Shown here in pieces: positions 37,915 to 50,900 of a stretch of DNA of 64,000 nt. The number at the start of each line of letters is the position of its first letter. Position 1 is the stretch's first letter. Source of the stretch: Solea solea (lineage: Eukaryota > Chordata > Actinopteri > Pleuronectiformes > Soleidae). The notes under the pieces are model-generated. The model was given only the letters and a program-made list of their open reading frames with translations, searched no databases and had not been told where the DNA came from. Where the stretch lies: NCBI RefSeq assembly GCF_958295425.1, contig NC_081137.1, positions 13,307,254 through 13,371,253 of the forward strand. Direction: 5' to 3'. The position numbers and the translations under genes were made by a program.

Positions 37915-37923
<9 letters not shown>
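34976..37923. other. Non-coding stretch; possible conserved elements at 35700-36350
   Basis: 35700-35870 (GATATTTAATTAATACATTT, ATTGACGTCACTAATGAGC with a TGACGTCA CRE) and 36225-36330 (GCATGAATATTAAAAGG, GTTAATAATAAACGAGG) have the ATTA-rich, repeat-free look of vertebrate conserved non-coding elements. I cannot test conservation here. Confidence 0.3.

Positions 37924-37998
<75 letters not shown>
37924..37998. repeat. (CA)n microsatellite, about 75 bases
   Basis: An uninterrupted CA array of about 37 units. Confidence 0.97.
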
Positions 37999-38000
<2 letters not shown>

Positions 38001-38467
38001 GCTGTAATTGAAATATCGGTACAGATATTCATGTCTTTGTGTTCAGTGGTGCAGTCTTTGTTGGATTTGAGCGCGTCTTATTTATTGATGTCTAAGTCTA
38101 AAAATAGGAGCAGTTCCTGCTCGTGGATCAGTCATTAAACTCAGTTTTACACGGAGTCTAGAAGGGTTTTTAAAATGTCTAAAATCTAAATGATTTAAAT
38201 GTCTTTGTGTTTAGTGCTACTAATTTCACCTTTGAGTACCGTCGATCAACACATCGCCCAATTTACACAACTGTATGTTGTCTTTGCTACAGACTTTTTT
38301 GTTTTTGTTGAAGTATTCCTTCCATTTTCCCCATAACCATTGTTATGTATACATTTCTATATCGATTTTTCTATATCGGGCTTTTTCTCTTTCATTTTTA
38401 AATTCTGATGGTTAACAATCTTGTTGATTATATGTATTTTTTTTAAGATTTTTAGGATGTTTAGCCT

Positions 38468-38934
38468 TTAAAACCCTTTAACACCGAGCGTATCACCAGC
38501 ACAGGGGTTTGGGCAAGCACACTTTGCATTACTGTAATTTCCGAATTGGTTTGTGCTATCATAATATTGCAACGGTTTCTGAAAGCTGAGATGTTTCACC
38601 TGTTGTTATTACGGTTTCCATTTTCTTGGCCTATTTTTGCACATTGAGAGAAAAAGATTTATTACAAATATATGCTATGCTGTTCAAATTTCACATTTAA
38701 CATCCAAACTCTCTTGTTCATGTACAAGTGCAATGTTTTTTTATGTAATGTAATTTAGTTTTTCTTCATTAAAACTGTTAATACACTCTTTTAACATGCA
38801 GTCAATTATATTAATTCTGGAGAAATGGCCTAAAACATTTACTCACAGGAACTTTTCGAGCCCTTTTATGGGTAAACTAAGCAAAAGTCCAGATGTTTTT
38901 TTTTTTTTTAATGGCTTAGGTGTTAAAGGCTTAA
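38468..38934. mobile_element. TTAA-flanked family D, near full copy (467 bp)
   Basis: The left end is TTAA-AACCCTTTAACACCG (TTAA 38468-38471). The right end is TAGGTGTTAAAGGC-TTAA (TTAA 38931-38934). The tips CCTTTAACACC are inverted. Non-coding, with a T12 run near the right end. Related copies lie at 21332, 24676 and 56748. Confidence 0.7.
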
Positions 38935-39737
38935 TCATAAGGGTTAAAATAAGTGTGTGGTGCCAGCTTTACCAGCTGAACAATCCCATAATTGCACCTT
39001 ATTGTCCTTATTTACAATTTGCTGATAAAACCTAACCTATTAAGATGTAATATGTGACAGCCTTTTCTGACTGGGAACTGTTTGTGTTTTTCTAGCTTGT
39101 GGACACACAGAAGTTCCTATAGTCTACTGCTGCTGCCTCAGTTAGGAAGTTTGGGTCAGAGTAAACAAAACACAGGAGTTCAAACTCTGAAGTCACAAAA
39201 TAACGCATTGAAACTTGCTTGTGAAGGAAGTCGTGGTCCCGATGGACTTTTGAGAGAGACAGAGAGAGTGTTTTACAAAGCAGCAAAGACTTCAGTATCC
39301 AGTTTAAAAAGGCTGTAATACGTGGAGATTAAGGGGCAAACATACCCCCAAGACATCACAGACTTAAATTCTATTTGGTGAGCCCTTAGTTAAGTGACTA
39401 AAATCTGTTTTTCCTTGTGTCTCCACTGGCAGCCACGTATGCAATAAGAGTGAGCATTGGTGTCTCAGACATCAGTGCTGCTGACTCCAAGAACAACCAC
39501 ACTTCAACAAAAAAAACTCTTATGAACATCATGATAGTCAGGCCGTCTGGATTTATTTCGATGGTGTGAGTGCTTCTGCCCCGGTTTTCCAAGATGACTT
39601 TAACGTTCAATATCTGGCAGTTATTCAAGGAATTACGGCACCGAGAAGCCGACGTCACGAACGCGTGGCGCACTGGTGAATCTCGTCTGTGATTGGGCCG
39701 GAGTGTGTGGGCGCAATGTCCTACTTCTTTGCTTTCC

Positions 39738-39842
39738 TGGATCCATCCATCGTCTACCGCTTTATCCTCCACGTGAGGGCCGCGGGGGGCGGTGCTGTGC
39801 CAATCTCAGCTGACATCGGGCGAAAGGCGGGGTCACACCCAG
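39738..39842 (-). mobile_element. SINE-like tail, reverse orientation
   Basis: CATCCATCGTCTACCGCTTT, GTGAGGGCCGCGGGGGGC and GAAAGGCGGGGTCACACCC are the reverse-complement 3' end of the repeat complete at 62678-62940. Tiny relatives lie at 44561 and 61770 (CATCCATCC...). Confidence 0.65.
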
Positions 39843-39972
39843 TTTTTTTTTTCTGGATATCACCAATGGTAATTTGAAGAAACATCCATGTGAAATTTGT
39901 CATAGTGTAGTGTGGCAAAAAAAAAGCCCTGATATGCTTTTTCTTGGATTATTTCCCTTCTTTTTCTTAATG

Positions 39973-39998
39973 GGTCTCTCTCTCTCTCTCTCTCTCTG
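39973..39998. repeat. (TC)n microsatellite
   Basis: About 13 TC units. Confidence 0.93.
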
Positions 39999-40081
39999 CT
40001 CACTCTCCCTTGAAAGACTTTGCTGCTTGATGGCAGCAGCACTATCCCTGCAACCTCCTGAAAAACAAACCCCCACTAACA

Positions 40082-40110
40082 CAACACACACACAGACACA
40101 CACACACACT
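40082..40110. repeat. (CA)n microsatellite
   Basis: A CA array with one GA interruption. Confidence 0.9.
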
Positions 40111-42384
40111 GCGTAGGCGCTCTGCAGTGCCTCTACCTCATTGACCACAGTATAATACTTCATTAGCTATATAGCATATTTTACCATTCCAAGTGAGATT
40201 AGCTTCCTTTGTCTCCTGTGAGCTGCAGAAACGCTTACTGCCATAAACTCCCTCCATCGTCACAAAGCCAATAACTTCAATGTCAGGGCATTTTATGTTT
40301 TCCTGGCATTTCTTTATACCCAACAATTCATTTCTTTTGTTCTAAGAAAGGGGTGCGTTCCTGGAAATGATCCATGTGACTGATAAGTGACTCTGTAAAA
40401 ATACAAGCGACGGTCTCACAGATGGGTCAAAAGCTCATGATTTACGGGTTTAAAACAAACCAGACACTTGTATGAAATTGTGTGATGCAATTTTCCAAAA
40501 AGCTCATACATTATAAAACCTATTGTACTGTATGTGTATATGCAACAGGCCTCTTCTGTAATATTAAACACGGTATTAACAACCAACTGCTTACGGCGGT
40601 TCCATAAAGGGCAGTCAAAATTCAGGAGGCAATTCTGGGCTTTTCGAGAACGCCATTTTAAACCATCCCAGAAAATTTTCAGCGCAATTGATCATCACAC
40701 TTGATTTCACAAGGCACAAAGCCTGGAGCACAGGGAGAGGAGGAGAGCTCGGTGGCAGGAAGAGGGAAAGGAAATCAGACTGAGTAAACCTGTCCATCTG
40801 GGCCCCATCTGTGTGTGCTGCCGGTTACTGCGCTCTGACCAGGGCGTCCAGACTGCGAGTGGCTGATGTGTTGCTGAAATCTGACCCAGTGTAGGTGGTA
40901 GAACAGCTTCAGATTGCCTTCATGGTCTGGACTCACACAGATACAACGGTTTTGTTCTTCTTCTTCTTCTTCTTTTCATAACACAGCAATTATCTTAGCT
41001 GACTGCACACAATCACAAGAATTGGAGGCAATAAAATCACAGGGAAAATACAGCTGTGCACAGGAAATAATTGTATGCAAAACGTATGTGAAGTTAATGC
41101 GTTCCAACAGGCAAAGTTGTTGTAGTAATGTGCTTAGAAAAACTAATGTTGCTTATACAAAATTCCTATTGTGTTTCCCATTAATGCATCCACAAAGTAA
41201 AGCTGCAAAATAGGGTCAAAGAAATCCGATGATGATGATTTAGACAGTCCAAATGATCATTTTCACAACAGAAAATTCAGTTCACAATAAATTATTATAA
41301 TAATATTATGTCAAAAATAATTTGTAATCAAATAATTGTCTTCTGAGTCATATTGCAATTCAGGTTATTTAGAGAGGTTATGCGTGCAGCCCTACCATCC
41401 AGTGTGCAACATAAAAAATGATATCTCAATTGTAAATATTTATGTACTGTAATTGGTCGTCTTCGGCCTGGATCAGACGGTGTCAACAATCGGCAAATAA
41501 AATACAACATAAAAGGCTAAAAATGTTGTACAAACAGTGAGACTGTTAGGAGACTGCACCGGACAACTGTCGTGGATGAAAATTGGGAGTTTGGGGGAAA
41601 ATGAACATCTTTGTCCTTCAAATCATCCGTCCATAGTAGAGCCATGGCAGGAGGAGTGGAGTGTCTCCAGTTGAGGAAACGACATGGTCAGTGCAAATAT
41701 AGAGCTAAAGGTCATCATGATGAGTCACGTTTACTCCTGGTGCTTTAGAAAACTGAGACACTTTAACTGTAATCGGCCATTTTTCACATGATGATCACAT
41801 ACATGCTTTTGGATTCGATCAGTGTCCTACTGGAGTTCTCTGTTCGTGTCTGAACACAACTCATTTCGTACATTTTTTGTTTGTATCTGGTTTCATGTTG
41901 GATTGATTCCATTCAGGTCTCCTTGCAGTTTAAGGGCGGCGCCTTCCCCGTGAGCCGTTTCACTCCAGCCTTCTGTGATGGTTTGTGAATTATTCATTCA
42001 AACATGATTGACTGAGGGATTGAATTACGGGACTGATTGATCAGTGGTCTCGTAAAAAAAGGAGTCCCAGTGACCGCTGAAACCTAAGCGTGACTTAAAT
42101 GACTATAAAGGGCCAGCGTGAACAATCAGTGCGAGTACGGAATGCGTCGCTCTGGTCGGAGTACACACCATCTCAATTCTTATATTGTCGGAATAAAATC
42201 CCAGGCTGCATTCGGGCTGTTACAGAAGCTCGAGCTGCTACAAAATGGAATAAATGGATGGCATCTGTACACAGATAACTAGAAATGACAATGGACTTCT
42301 TTATACTAAAATATGCTATTTTAGTACTAGTATACTAGTGTAGTATTTCACTTTACTGAATAAGATAATGTTATAGCTCATATG
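40111..42384. other. Non-coding stretch, no gene recognised
   Basis: Contains a (TTC)n tract at 40955-40976 and an AT-rich patch at 41280-41400 ending GCAGCCCTACC that may be a decayed repeat. No gene seen. Confidence 0.4.
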
Positions 42385-42650
42385 TTTATTAAGGTGTTGA
42401 TTATTTTTTCTCAATTAATCGAATAATCACTTGGTAAAACAAAATGAAAATGTTGAAAAATGTTGGTTTTCAAACCTCACAATGATGACGTTTCTGTTTA
42501 GTCCACAAACCAACATTGGATCAGATATAATGATTTCTTTGTAAATATTAACATGCAAGCTGAAAAATCGATTAAAAAAACATTCAAACCAATGAATTGA
42601 TTATAAAAAAGTTAATTTAGCAAATTATTAATTAATTGGTGCAGCCCTTG
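42385..42650 (+). mobile_element. Element A copy 3
   Basis: Phrases TTTTCTCAATTAATCGAATA, TCAAACCTCACAATGATGAC and the right tip TTGGTGCAGCCC match the family. Non-coding. Confidence 0.7.
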
Positions 42651-42977
42651 ACTGATTTTGTCTGACAATGAAGATACTCAGCTTTCCGTCATCAAAAAAA
42701 AAATACAAATAATCACATTTGAAAAGCCTGAACAGTTACCCATTCATCAGCCGTCAAAATATTTGTGGATTAATTTCCTGATGAACATTTGCAGATCTCA
42801 TATCCGTCCTGTGCCATCGAACAACTCCAATCTCCCTTCGCGTGTCATTGAGCAGTTTGTCACATCTCCAGCACGACGCAGACGCCTCTCATTTGCAGGC
42901 ATGGGACAATTTGAAAATGCTGTGTTGCGATTATTCTGACCAAAACGATTACAATTTAGGATATCATGTTGTTCTCC

Positions 42978-42979
<2 letters not shown>

Positions 42980-43012
<33 letters not shown>

Positions 43013-43115
43013 TGTGTGGGGGTTCTCCTCCGGGTTCTCCGGTTTCCTCCCATATGTCCAAAAACATGCAGAGGTTAATTGGACACTTTAAATTGCATGT
43101 ACAGTAGGTGTGACC
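42980..43115 (+). mobile_element. (GT)n microsatellite fused to a SINE-like body fragment
   Basis: A (GT)n at 42980-43017 runs into GGGGGTTCTCCTCCGGGTTC, TCCTCCCATATGTCCAAAAA and TAATTGGACACTTTAAATTG. These are the middle of the SINE-like repeat found at 62678. The head is replaced by the microsatellite, which has probably expanded from the element's own GTGTGTG. Confidence 0.7.
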
Positions 43116-43156
43116 ATAGTAGGTTACTATAGATTTTTCTTTTTTTTTTTTTCAGG

Positions 43157-43425
43157 CTGCAACTAATTAATCGATCACTAAATGAATTGTCAACTATTTT
43201 GATAATCAATCAAAAGACGGTTTGAGCATGTTCAAACTTTCAGCTTCGTAAATGTGAATATATTCTGGTTTCTTTGCTCCATGTAAGAAAGAAATCATTA
43301 AACTGAATCATTTTTTGAGAAAGAACATCATCATTTCCAGGTTTGGAAAACACTGATCAACACTTTCTGAAAGTTTATGGACCAAACAACATAATTGATG
43401 ACGAAAATAAACATTGGAGCCCTTA
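43157..43425 (+). mobile_element. Element A copy 4
   Basis: Starts GGCTGCAACTAATTAATCGA and contains TTTCTTTGCTCCATGTAAG, ACATCATCATTTCCAGG and TTATGGACCAAACAAC. Ends near GGAGCCCTT. Confidence 0.72.
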
Positions 43426-44303
43426 TTTTTTTATGAACATTTTTAAGAAGGTGAAGAGAATCTTAAATGAGATCATTACAAATCCGGGATGGGCTCAAAA
43501 TTTGCAGGCACCCCCTTGTGACACTTCATAATAAACCCCTCACTGTACATTGGCAAGATGGACAGCATTTTCAAGTCAAATTTCATTCATTCCCAATTGT
43601 CATGATTATAGAAATTCACCACTATGAACTCGATGCAAGTGCTTAATATCCCACTGTGCGATAGCGCATGTCGTCCAATCCTTAGTCGTTCATGTCTCTC
43701 TCAGCTCATGTCAGAGTTACTATGCTCACGCAACAGCTATTAACAACATACACACAAATATCAGTCATGTAGAAATGTCCATGAATGGCTTCGTGTTTCT
43801 AGGCGACTTTTTCTTCAAAACAAAACAACAAACCTCTTTTTTCATTTTTCATCACCGACCTGCCTCATTTTATCCCTCAGGGTTCAAGTCTGAGCCTTGT
43901 GTTTTGTCTGATTCCACCCCCCCCCCCCAATGTTTGCATGAACCGCTTCATGCTACAATAATCCCAGATTACACACAGATATACAGTGTGTGTATTTGTA
44001 TTTCTTACATCTTGTCATTTTCTCTTTGCAATCAGTGACCCTTGTACCACCAAATATTATAGCAGAAATCACCAATCTTGCCTCCACAAAGCACTCGCCC
44101 GATCTTGGATTTTGCTGTGCTGCTACTCGGTCTGCATCAATGAGAGACCTTGACCTAAATGTCACTTTCCATTTAGGGTAGAGAAATGAAAAGGGGGAAA
44201 AAAACTGGAGTATTCATGAAAACAAAATATTTGATAAAGAATAAAAGAATAATCTTGGTAGCTGCTCCACCTGTTTTTCAACACCACGTCTCAGCCATAA
44301 ACC

Positions 44304-44305
<2 letters not shown>
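43426..44305. other. Non-coding stretch with a C12 run
   Basis: A C run lies at 43917-43928. No gene recognised. Confidence 0.4.

Positions 44306-44342
<37 letters not shown>
44306..44342. repeat. (AT)n microsatellite
   Basis: About 18 AT units. Confidence 0.95.
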
Positions 44343-44348
<6 letters not shown>

Positions 44349-44776
44349 ACTTACTATCAACACTGAGGCCTTTTTAGTTTTGGTAACATTCTGCAATTCT
44401 GACCCACGGCTGCAGCTCGCTGTGTAGAAGCAACGCAAGTGTCAAACTCTGCATTATTTGGTGGACGGTGGAACAAACCAAGACATGAACATAATTTGCA
44501 AAGTCTGCTCGGGGGAGTTTTCGTCTTTTTTTCCCTACTTATTTTTAAGACACCCCCGCAAACATCCATCCATCCATCGTCTACCAGTTCTATCCTGACT
44601 AAAAACTCACCGCTGACGCTCCCACCCTCCATTCCCCTCTCCTGGCCATGTGCATTTGTTTTCAATGAAGCAGTCGAACACAATGGAGCCAGGTCCATGC
44701 CGGTCGACAACCGCTTGGCATGCTCCTGTGTTTTTCAATTCTCGCCCATTCCAAAGAAGGCATTCCAATGTTTACT

Positions 44777-44780
<4 letters not shown>

Positions 44781-44815
<35 letters not shown>
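44781..44815. repeat. (GT)n microsatellite
   Basis: About 17 TG units. Confidence 0.95.
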
Positions 44816-44817
<2 letters not shown>

Positions 44818-44920
44818 CCCCTCAAGCCCTTTTGTCTTCCTTTTCTCTGCTCCTTTTTCGCTGGCTCAGTCATGATGAACACTAGCGCTGCCTTGATCTT
44901 ATAGCCCATACCTGGCTAGG

Positions 44921-44957
44921 GTGTGTGTGTGTGTGTGTGTATTTGTGTGTGTGTGTA
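44921..44957. repeat. (GT)n microsatellite
   Basis: TG array with an ATTT interruption, next to the family B copy. Confidence 0.93.
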
Positions 44958-44959
44958 GT

Positions 44960-45181
44960 GTCGTGAAGCAATTTGTGTTACTCGCGAGACCCAGGACTTT
45001 GCGAGACCTCCTGATTCTGAGGACTCCGGGTCAGTGGCCCTGGTCTTGCAAGGCTGGTTTTCTGCTAACAGACGGTCGAGTGGGAGGAGTGGATACAGCC
45101 CCCAAACTAAAGCCATTTAACATCACACTATCTACAAAGCTGCTAAATTAGGGTAAAAACTCCTGCATAATTCTGCTTTAA
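44960..45181 (+). mobile_element. Family B copy 3
   Basis: Contains GGACTCCGGGTCAGTGGCCC, TTTCTGCTAACAGACGGTCG and TTAGGGTAAAAACTCC, and ends ATTCTGCTTTAA with TTAA at 45178-45181. It is the reverse complement of 7132-7335. Non-coding. Confidence 0.7.
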
Positions 45182-47422
45182 ATGAAAATTTTAATTGTGA
45201 ATAAACTGGCTGTACTATTTTTATGTGAAGCCGGTATCACAATGAGATTTTTCCTTAATCTTCATGACACGTGGCCATTGTATTTGACTTAAAACAATAC
45301 ATTTCTTACAAACAGCTCCTTCATGCATCAGCTCAGCTGTGGCGCGTGTAGCATAAGGCGAGACATTTCTAAACGTCCAAATGTGTTTTTGTACAGGAGA
45401 GGGAGGAGGGGACAGCGCACGCCGTGTGTAAAATATAAGGTGATGTTTGCATATTGCAGAGTCATTACTGGAAATGTCTTCCTTTTGCTGTGTGCTGCAA
45501 AGCTCCCAAATTTAAAGGCAAAGCACCGCTCGCTGCTCTCAGGAGAGAGAGATAAAGGGAGGAAAAAAAGCCACAGGAGCAACAAAGAGGACTATAATTA
45601 CTGCTCCAGCTGGAACAGAAAAACAAGCAAGTGGCTTCAGAAGTAGGCGAACATGGTAAAATATTGGGAATGGATGTCAGGTTGTTTTAGTGCAACAAAA
45701 TAATCTAAATTTAACATTCCTTTCCTACTTAATTCCCCACACGCTAACTGCTAACCCTTCACCGTCTTGACTTCACGGCGGCTCGCTGCCTGTGTGGCCT
45801 CGGCTTCCAAGCTCATCCCGGTGAGATTCATTCGCAGGCCGCGTGCGAGCGTACGGTTGCGTGATTTGACGACCACAGAGCTCAGTGGGCAGTAGGGAGT
45901 GTCATGTGTGCTGCATGTGTTGTGTTTGAGGAAAGAAGGAAAAAACACAGCCAGCAGCCATAGGAGACTGCACGCACGAGTCAGTCACGTTCAAATGTGT
46001 CTTTTCTCAAGTCAGTTGGCAAAAATCTGCACTCGAGTTGGCATGGCCCAATGTACCCTACTGGCTGCCAGCTGTCACTCAGGAAGACAGAAAGATGGAG
46101 GATAGAGAGAGGAGGAGGAGGAGGAGGAGGAGGAGGGGAGTAATGGGAGTGATGATGTGAGGACAAGCCCAAAGGCTTTCTTTCTCTCTCACTTGTTTCT
46201 CATTTGTCTCTCCGATGATTACAAAAAAGAAATGTGGCAGCTGAAAAGAAGAGAGGGCAATCGAGAGAAACAATACCGAGGGGGGGGGGGGGGGGAGAGA
46301 AGGAGAGATGGTGAGCGTGATACGGAGAAAAACTCCACAAACCATTTCTCATGCTGATGGAAATTTTTCGTTAATGCACCATAACGCAGCAATTCTTAAT
46401 TCATTAGGCCAAATGAGAGCTCCCCGGGGTTTGAAATGACCTTACACAACGTGGAAGTCTATTTTATGCATACGTTGATTCTGCTTTGTGTGCAGAGAAC
46501 AGGTTTACCCACAGTCGCTTGTTGCAGTATTCATTAGAGGTCTCCTCGAACTAATTAGGACTGAATAGGAGGAAAAATAAATCTCCTCTGCACATAGTGA
46601 AGCTCCTCATATGGTGAAAAATGAACAAAAAAAAAAAAGGAAAAAAAGGAATCTCTTTTTGGGATTACAATTAGTTTTTCCCCGAATGATCACACCGGGA
46701 AAAAAAAAAAAAGCTGATTAAAAACACACAGTGAAAATCCAAATGGATGAATGTTGGTGGTTTCTTCTAGGTGCAACATTTAGCAAAACACTCAAACGCA
46801 AACACAATCCACTGCTGTATGAACAGTAACTTAATGGATTCTGGAGTGTGTTCACATGCGTCGTAAAAAAACAAACGTTTTTTAACCAATCGATTCAGGG
46901 GCTAGCTGTCGTGTCCATTGTTACCAAGGAACCCAAACCTGAGCAGTATTGACCTTAGAAAAGAATCGACAAGTTTAAAATATGGCTCAACTCCAAGTCC
47001 TTACTCCTCAAACGCTTTAACGATACAAAAACTGTCAATGTGCTTTATCCGTGGAGTGACTGCACCTGCTCCGAGACTACTGCCTTTGATTTGCTACTCA
47101 GCCGAAATAAAGCCACTATTTTCCCAAAGATTCACCTAACATAATATTTAAAAAGGATCTTTTGTTACGGGATTTAGTTTTATTTTTCGCTCCTGAACAC
47201 ATTCAACGGAAGCGGTTTGCAATTCGCTTTCATATTCTGGCGTCTTAATTGCACCCCCTGGGGATCCAATATTTTTGAACAATCTCCTGATTGTTTCCTG
47301 TGCCACTACGTAGGAATCATTTTATATCCATGAGGCATGCCGTATTCACTCAAATGATCTTGAAGAAACATTGCAGATCTCTAGCAGATGTTCTTTTTAT
47401 GGGTGAGGACCAAAAAATCTGT
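45182..47422. other. Non-coding stretch with (GGA)n and G16 tracts; possible conserved element at 46370-46600
   Basis: (GGA)n lies at 46111-46135 and a G16 run at 46280-46295. 46370-46600 is repeat-free and rich in TAATT/ATTAG motifs (GCAATTCTTAATTCATTAGG, GAACTAATTAGGACTG). No coding gene recognised. Confidence 0.35.
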
Positions 47423-47975
47423 GCTTTTCCATTATACAGTCCTACTCATTTTTTTTATTTTGCTTTTCCATTAGCGATAGTACCTGGTGGCCGGTAGACT
47501 GCCGGCTACTGATTGGAAGAGTGGCGTCACTGGAAGAGCCACGAGTGCGACGTCCAACACAAGAACCATATCGAACAACGCTGAACTGTAGATCAGTTCA
47601 ACGAGATTTTCAAAACCCTGTAACTTCAACAACCTCTGACATTTAGCAAGGACATTTCTAAAATCTCAATATTTGACAGAGGAGGCTGGTGTATTTAGAC
47701 GAAAGCTGGCAATTTGTGAGCCGAATCACAACCTCTTCAGCCATATTTCAGTTCAGTGACGGTGTCGGACTCAGTCTGCGCGCCGGTCAAGCAGGAAGTA
47801 CTGAACAAATCATTTTGATGAACCAATTCTACCGTTTGAGTACACCAAACTGTTTTGCTTGTCACTAGTTTTTGTGTTTGCGTCACGTATAAAACCATGT
47901 CACCGCAGTTTCGTGCATCCGCGCTATGGCGACCCCGCCCACGTTGAGGAGATACTGAAGTAATGGAGAACGACG
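47423..47975 (+). mobile_element. Family E TIR element, copy 1
   Basis: The left tip GCTTTTCCATTATACAGT resembles the 18-base tip at 63259. The interior GCGACGTCCAACACAAGAAC and CAGGAAGTACTGAACAA match the 63.4-63.7 kb copy. The right end degrades after TAATGGAGAACGACG. Confidence 0.75.
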
Positions 47976-50900
47976 TTTAGGGTTAGGCATTTAGTTGTGA
48001 TGGTTGAGGTTAGGGTCAGGGCTAGGGGATCGATTGATTGATTGATTATGATTTATGTCTATGAGTGTCCTCACTACGAATGCATTGTTAAGGTGTGTGT
48101 TTGAATGCGTGTGAAAATGCCGTGTTCATACACTAAGTGCTTAAACTGCAACCAAATGGTGAAAATACAAAACATAATAGCAAAAGAATACATTTGAGGA
48201 TGTTTGGAACTGGAACACGCCAATTGATATTTGTCACCATTTAAATTAAATAAGATAAGACAAACAACTGATTGATTAATGGAGAACAATTGCTAATATA
48301 AAATAATCATTTGAGCTGCTTTCACCAGCTAACTACCTTTACTGCTCAACAGCAGAAAAGGGAGGAGCCTGTTTACAAGAAAAGCTTGGATCACATAAAT
48401 GACGACTGGTGTGAGTCATTAATGGAGCCTGCCGCACAGATATTACAAAAAAAAAAGTCAAATGTAATGACGTCTCTCTCTGACTTCACGACAATCAATC
48501 AACCTTCAGTACCCTCACAGCGCTGCACACAGACAATTTGTGGCTTAGTTTCCCCGACAGTAAAATTGTCAGCAGCATGAGAGCAAGAGGGTTTTTTTGG
48601 TTGAAAACACTGAATATCAGCACGTATTGTACATTTGATTTAATATGAAATATTCTTTTCTCCACAGCGGTAGAGATTAAAAGATTTCTCAAAGCCTTTC
48701 ATGTTACACAAGCGTGCAGCACACGTGCAGATACTACTTGCTCATATTCCACCTCATGGGGAACATTAATATTTAATTGCTTCGGCCAAGACACCAGTTT
48801 ACAGCCAGGCAGGTCTCTGAATCTTGACTGATTCTAACAATATTTGAAAATGAGTGTATAATGTGTCAACAAAATGTCAGACACGACTCCGTTACTAATA
48901 AAACAAACGTAGACTTTTCACTGGACACTGATGTATGTGATTTACGCAGTACACGGGGGGGGGGGGATCAGTAAATCATTAGAGGACACGTTCATGGACA
49001 TCAGCTGGATTTAAACACTTTAGTGTCTACAAATGTCAATAGCACTGGGCCTCAAGACGCTCCCTTCATGTCTCATTTAGAACCCTCGCCATAATAAAAG
49101 GTTAGCCACCATCAGCTGCCAGCTGCTTAGCCTTTTATTTTTTTTTTAGCTCTCGGTTGTTTTCAATGTCTTATTTTTAAAATAATACATACAAATAACA
49201 ATTATCACAAAACAACTTTAAATAGCTACAGGATTATTATGCTATGATATTTTCTCGATTTCCATGTTATAATTTACAATTACTTGATACAGCAATTCAG
49301 CTTAAAAAGGCTCGAAAACATTTCCAATGGGATGATCGCAAGGTTATCAAGATTATTTTGTTACATATACATTACAGTGTCGACTGCAAAGTGTAAACAA
49401 AAGGACAAGGTCGAGTTAGATGTCAACAGGAAGCAGCGTGGGATCATGGGAACTGTTGTCCAGCACCACAGCTGATGAAAATCTATCAATGCGACTCAAG
49501 GGAGTTTGCCCTGAAAGTTATAGCACGGACGGTAAAGTGCATGAAGTCATTTACTGGCAACCAAACTGACATGGTCACTTCCTTGAATGAAAACATGGAT
49601 TTCTGTGGATTTAAAGAGTATTGGAAGATATTCGATATTAACGCGGAAATGTTACGTATTGTATCTTTAAGTCTAAAGGAAACATCAAATCAAAAAGGTC
49701 CCAATGTTGCCAAATGATGCCACTTTTTTTTTGGTGAAGTAATATGGCACATAAAGCTCATTCCTATTAATATAATGTGGAGCTCGTGCAGCCCCCGGCA
49801 CTCAGGCACTTAGCAGATGACTTCATTAAAGTCCATGAGGATCCAGGGCTTAAGGGTTTAAGGGGGACATTAGGACTGAGCCTTAGTGGGTATGCTGTCA
49901 GTTAAAACCTCCATCCCAGGGGGGGCGTTCACCACAAATGTGACAAAGACTCGACCTTTCAACCAGGAATACAGCATTAACTGGTGAAAACACACACACA
50001 AGAAATATTTAGGGCTACATCGAAAGTTTGAGAAGACATTTGTCTCTTAAAACTGTTCACTCGTAAAGAAAAGTGAGTATAATTTGCAGCAGATAAATGA
50101 AGGTAAAGGGCAAAGTTCAACAAATGTGCAACCACCAAGTAAGTGATGAACAAAAGAAGTGTAACTCTGCCTGTGGTAAAAGCAGCAAAGACAAATTGGG
50201 ATTTTTATTTTTTTTCCCCAGCTCAGTACACTCTCACAGGCAGCTTCGAGCTATTGATGTCTGTTCCCACAACTATTATTATTCAACATTCAATTTAGAG
50301 ACTCCAGGATACCACTTTTAGAAGTAAAGCCAAATATTGGAACAATGGCAATGCAGTGATGACCCTCACATGCTCACAGGGCTTTTATCTGCACAGAGCT
50401 TTCATCTGTGGAGAAAAAAAAAAAAAAAAAAAGGTCACTCTGCATGCACGTCGACGCTGAAGGAGGTCTGTTACTCAACAGCGCTGAACCAGCACTCTGT
50501 TTTGAAAAGGCCGCGGCATAATGTGGGTTCATTTCTGTCAAGATGGCTGATAACGCAATGCACTCAAACAGACAAAATTAATGCAGGAGGCTATATTTCT
50601 TTATCCTCAAACCACAGTAAATGGTTGTATCAGCATCAGGGCTGATGTAATCAGGGGGAAGATATGCACTGCACACACTGAGGCATAGCAGGGGAGGAAA
50701 TGCAGTTCCTGCCTGCTCTTTTTGAGTAATATCACGAAATTGTCAGTCTCTCATCTTTGCACCTGCGCCGGCTTATAGATTCACATTTATAGACGGCGAG
50801 CTTGAACCTCAAGTCTTCTTTTGCATATTGACAAAAGCTCATAATCTGTTTGGCTCGACGTCTCCGCACTGTACTGGCTGTTGGAGAGACAGGAGGCTAG

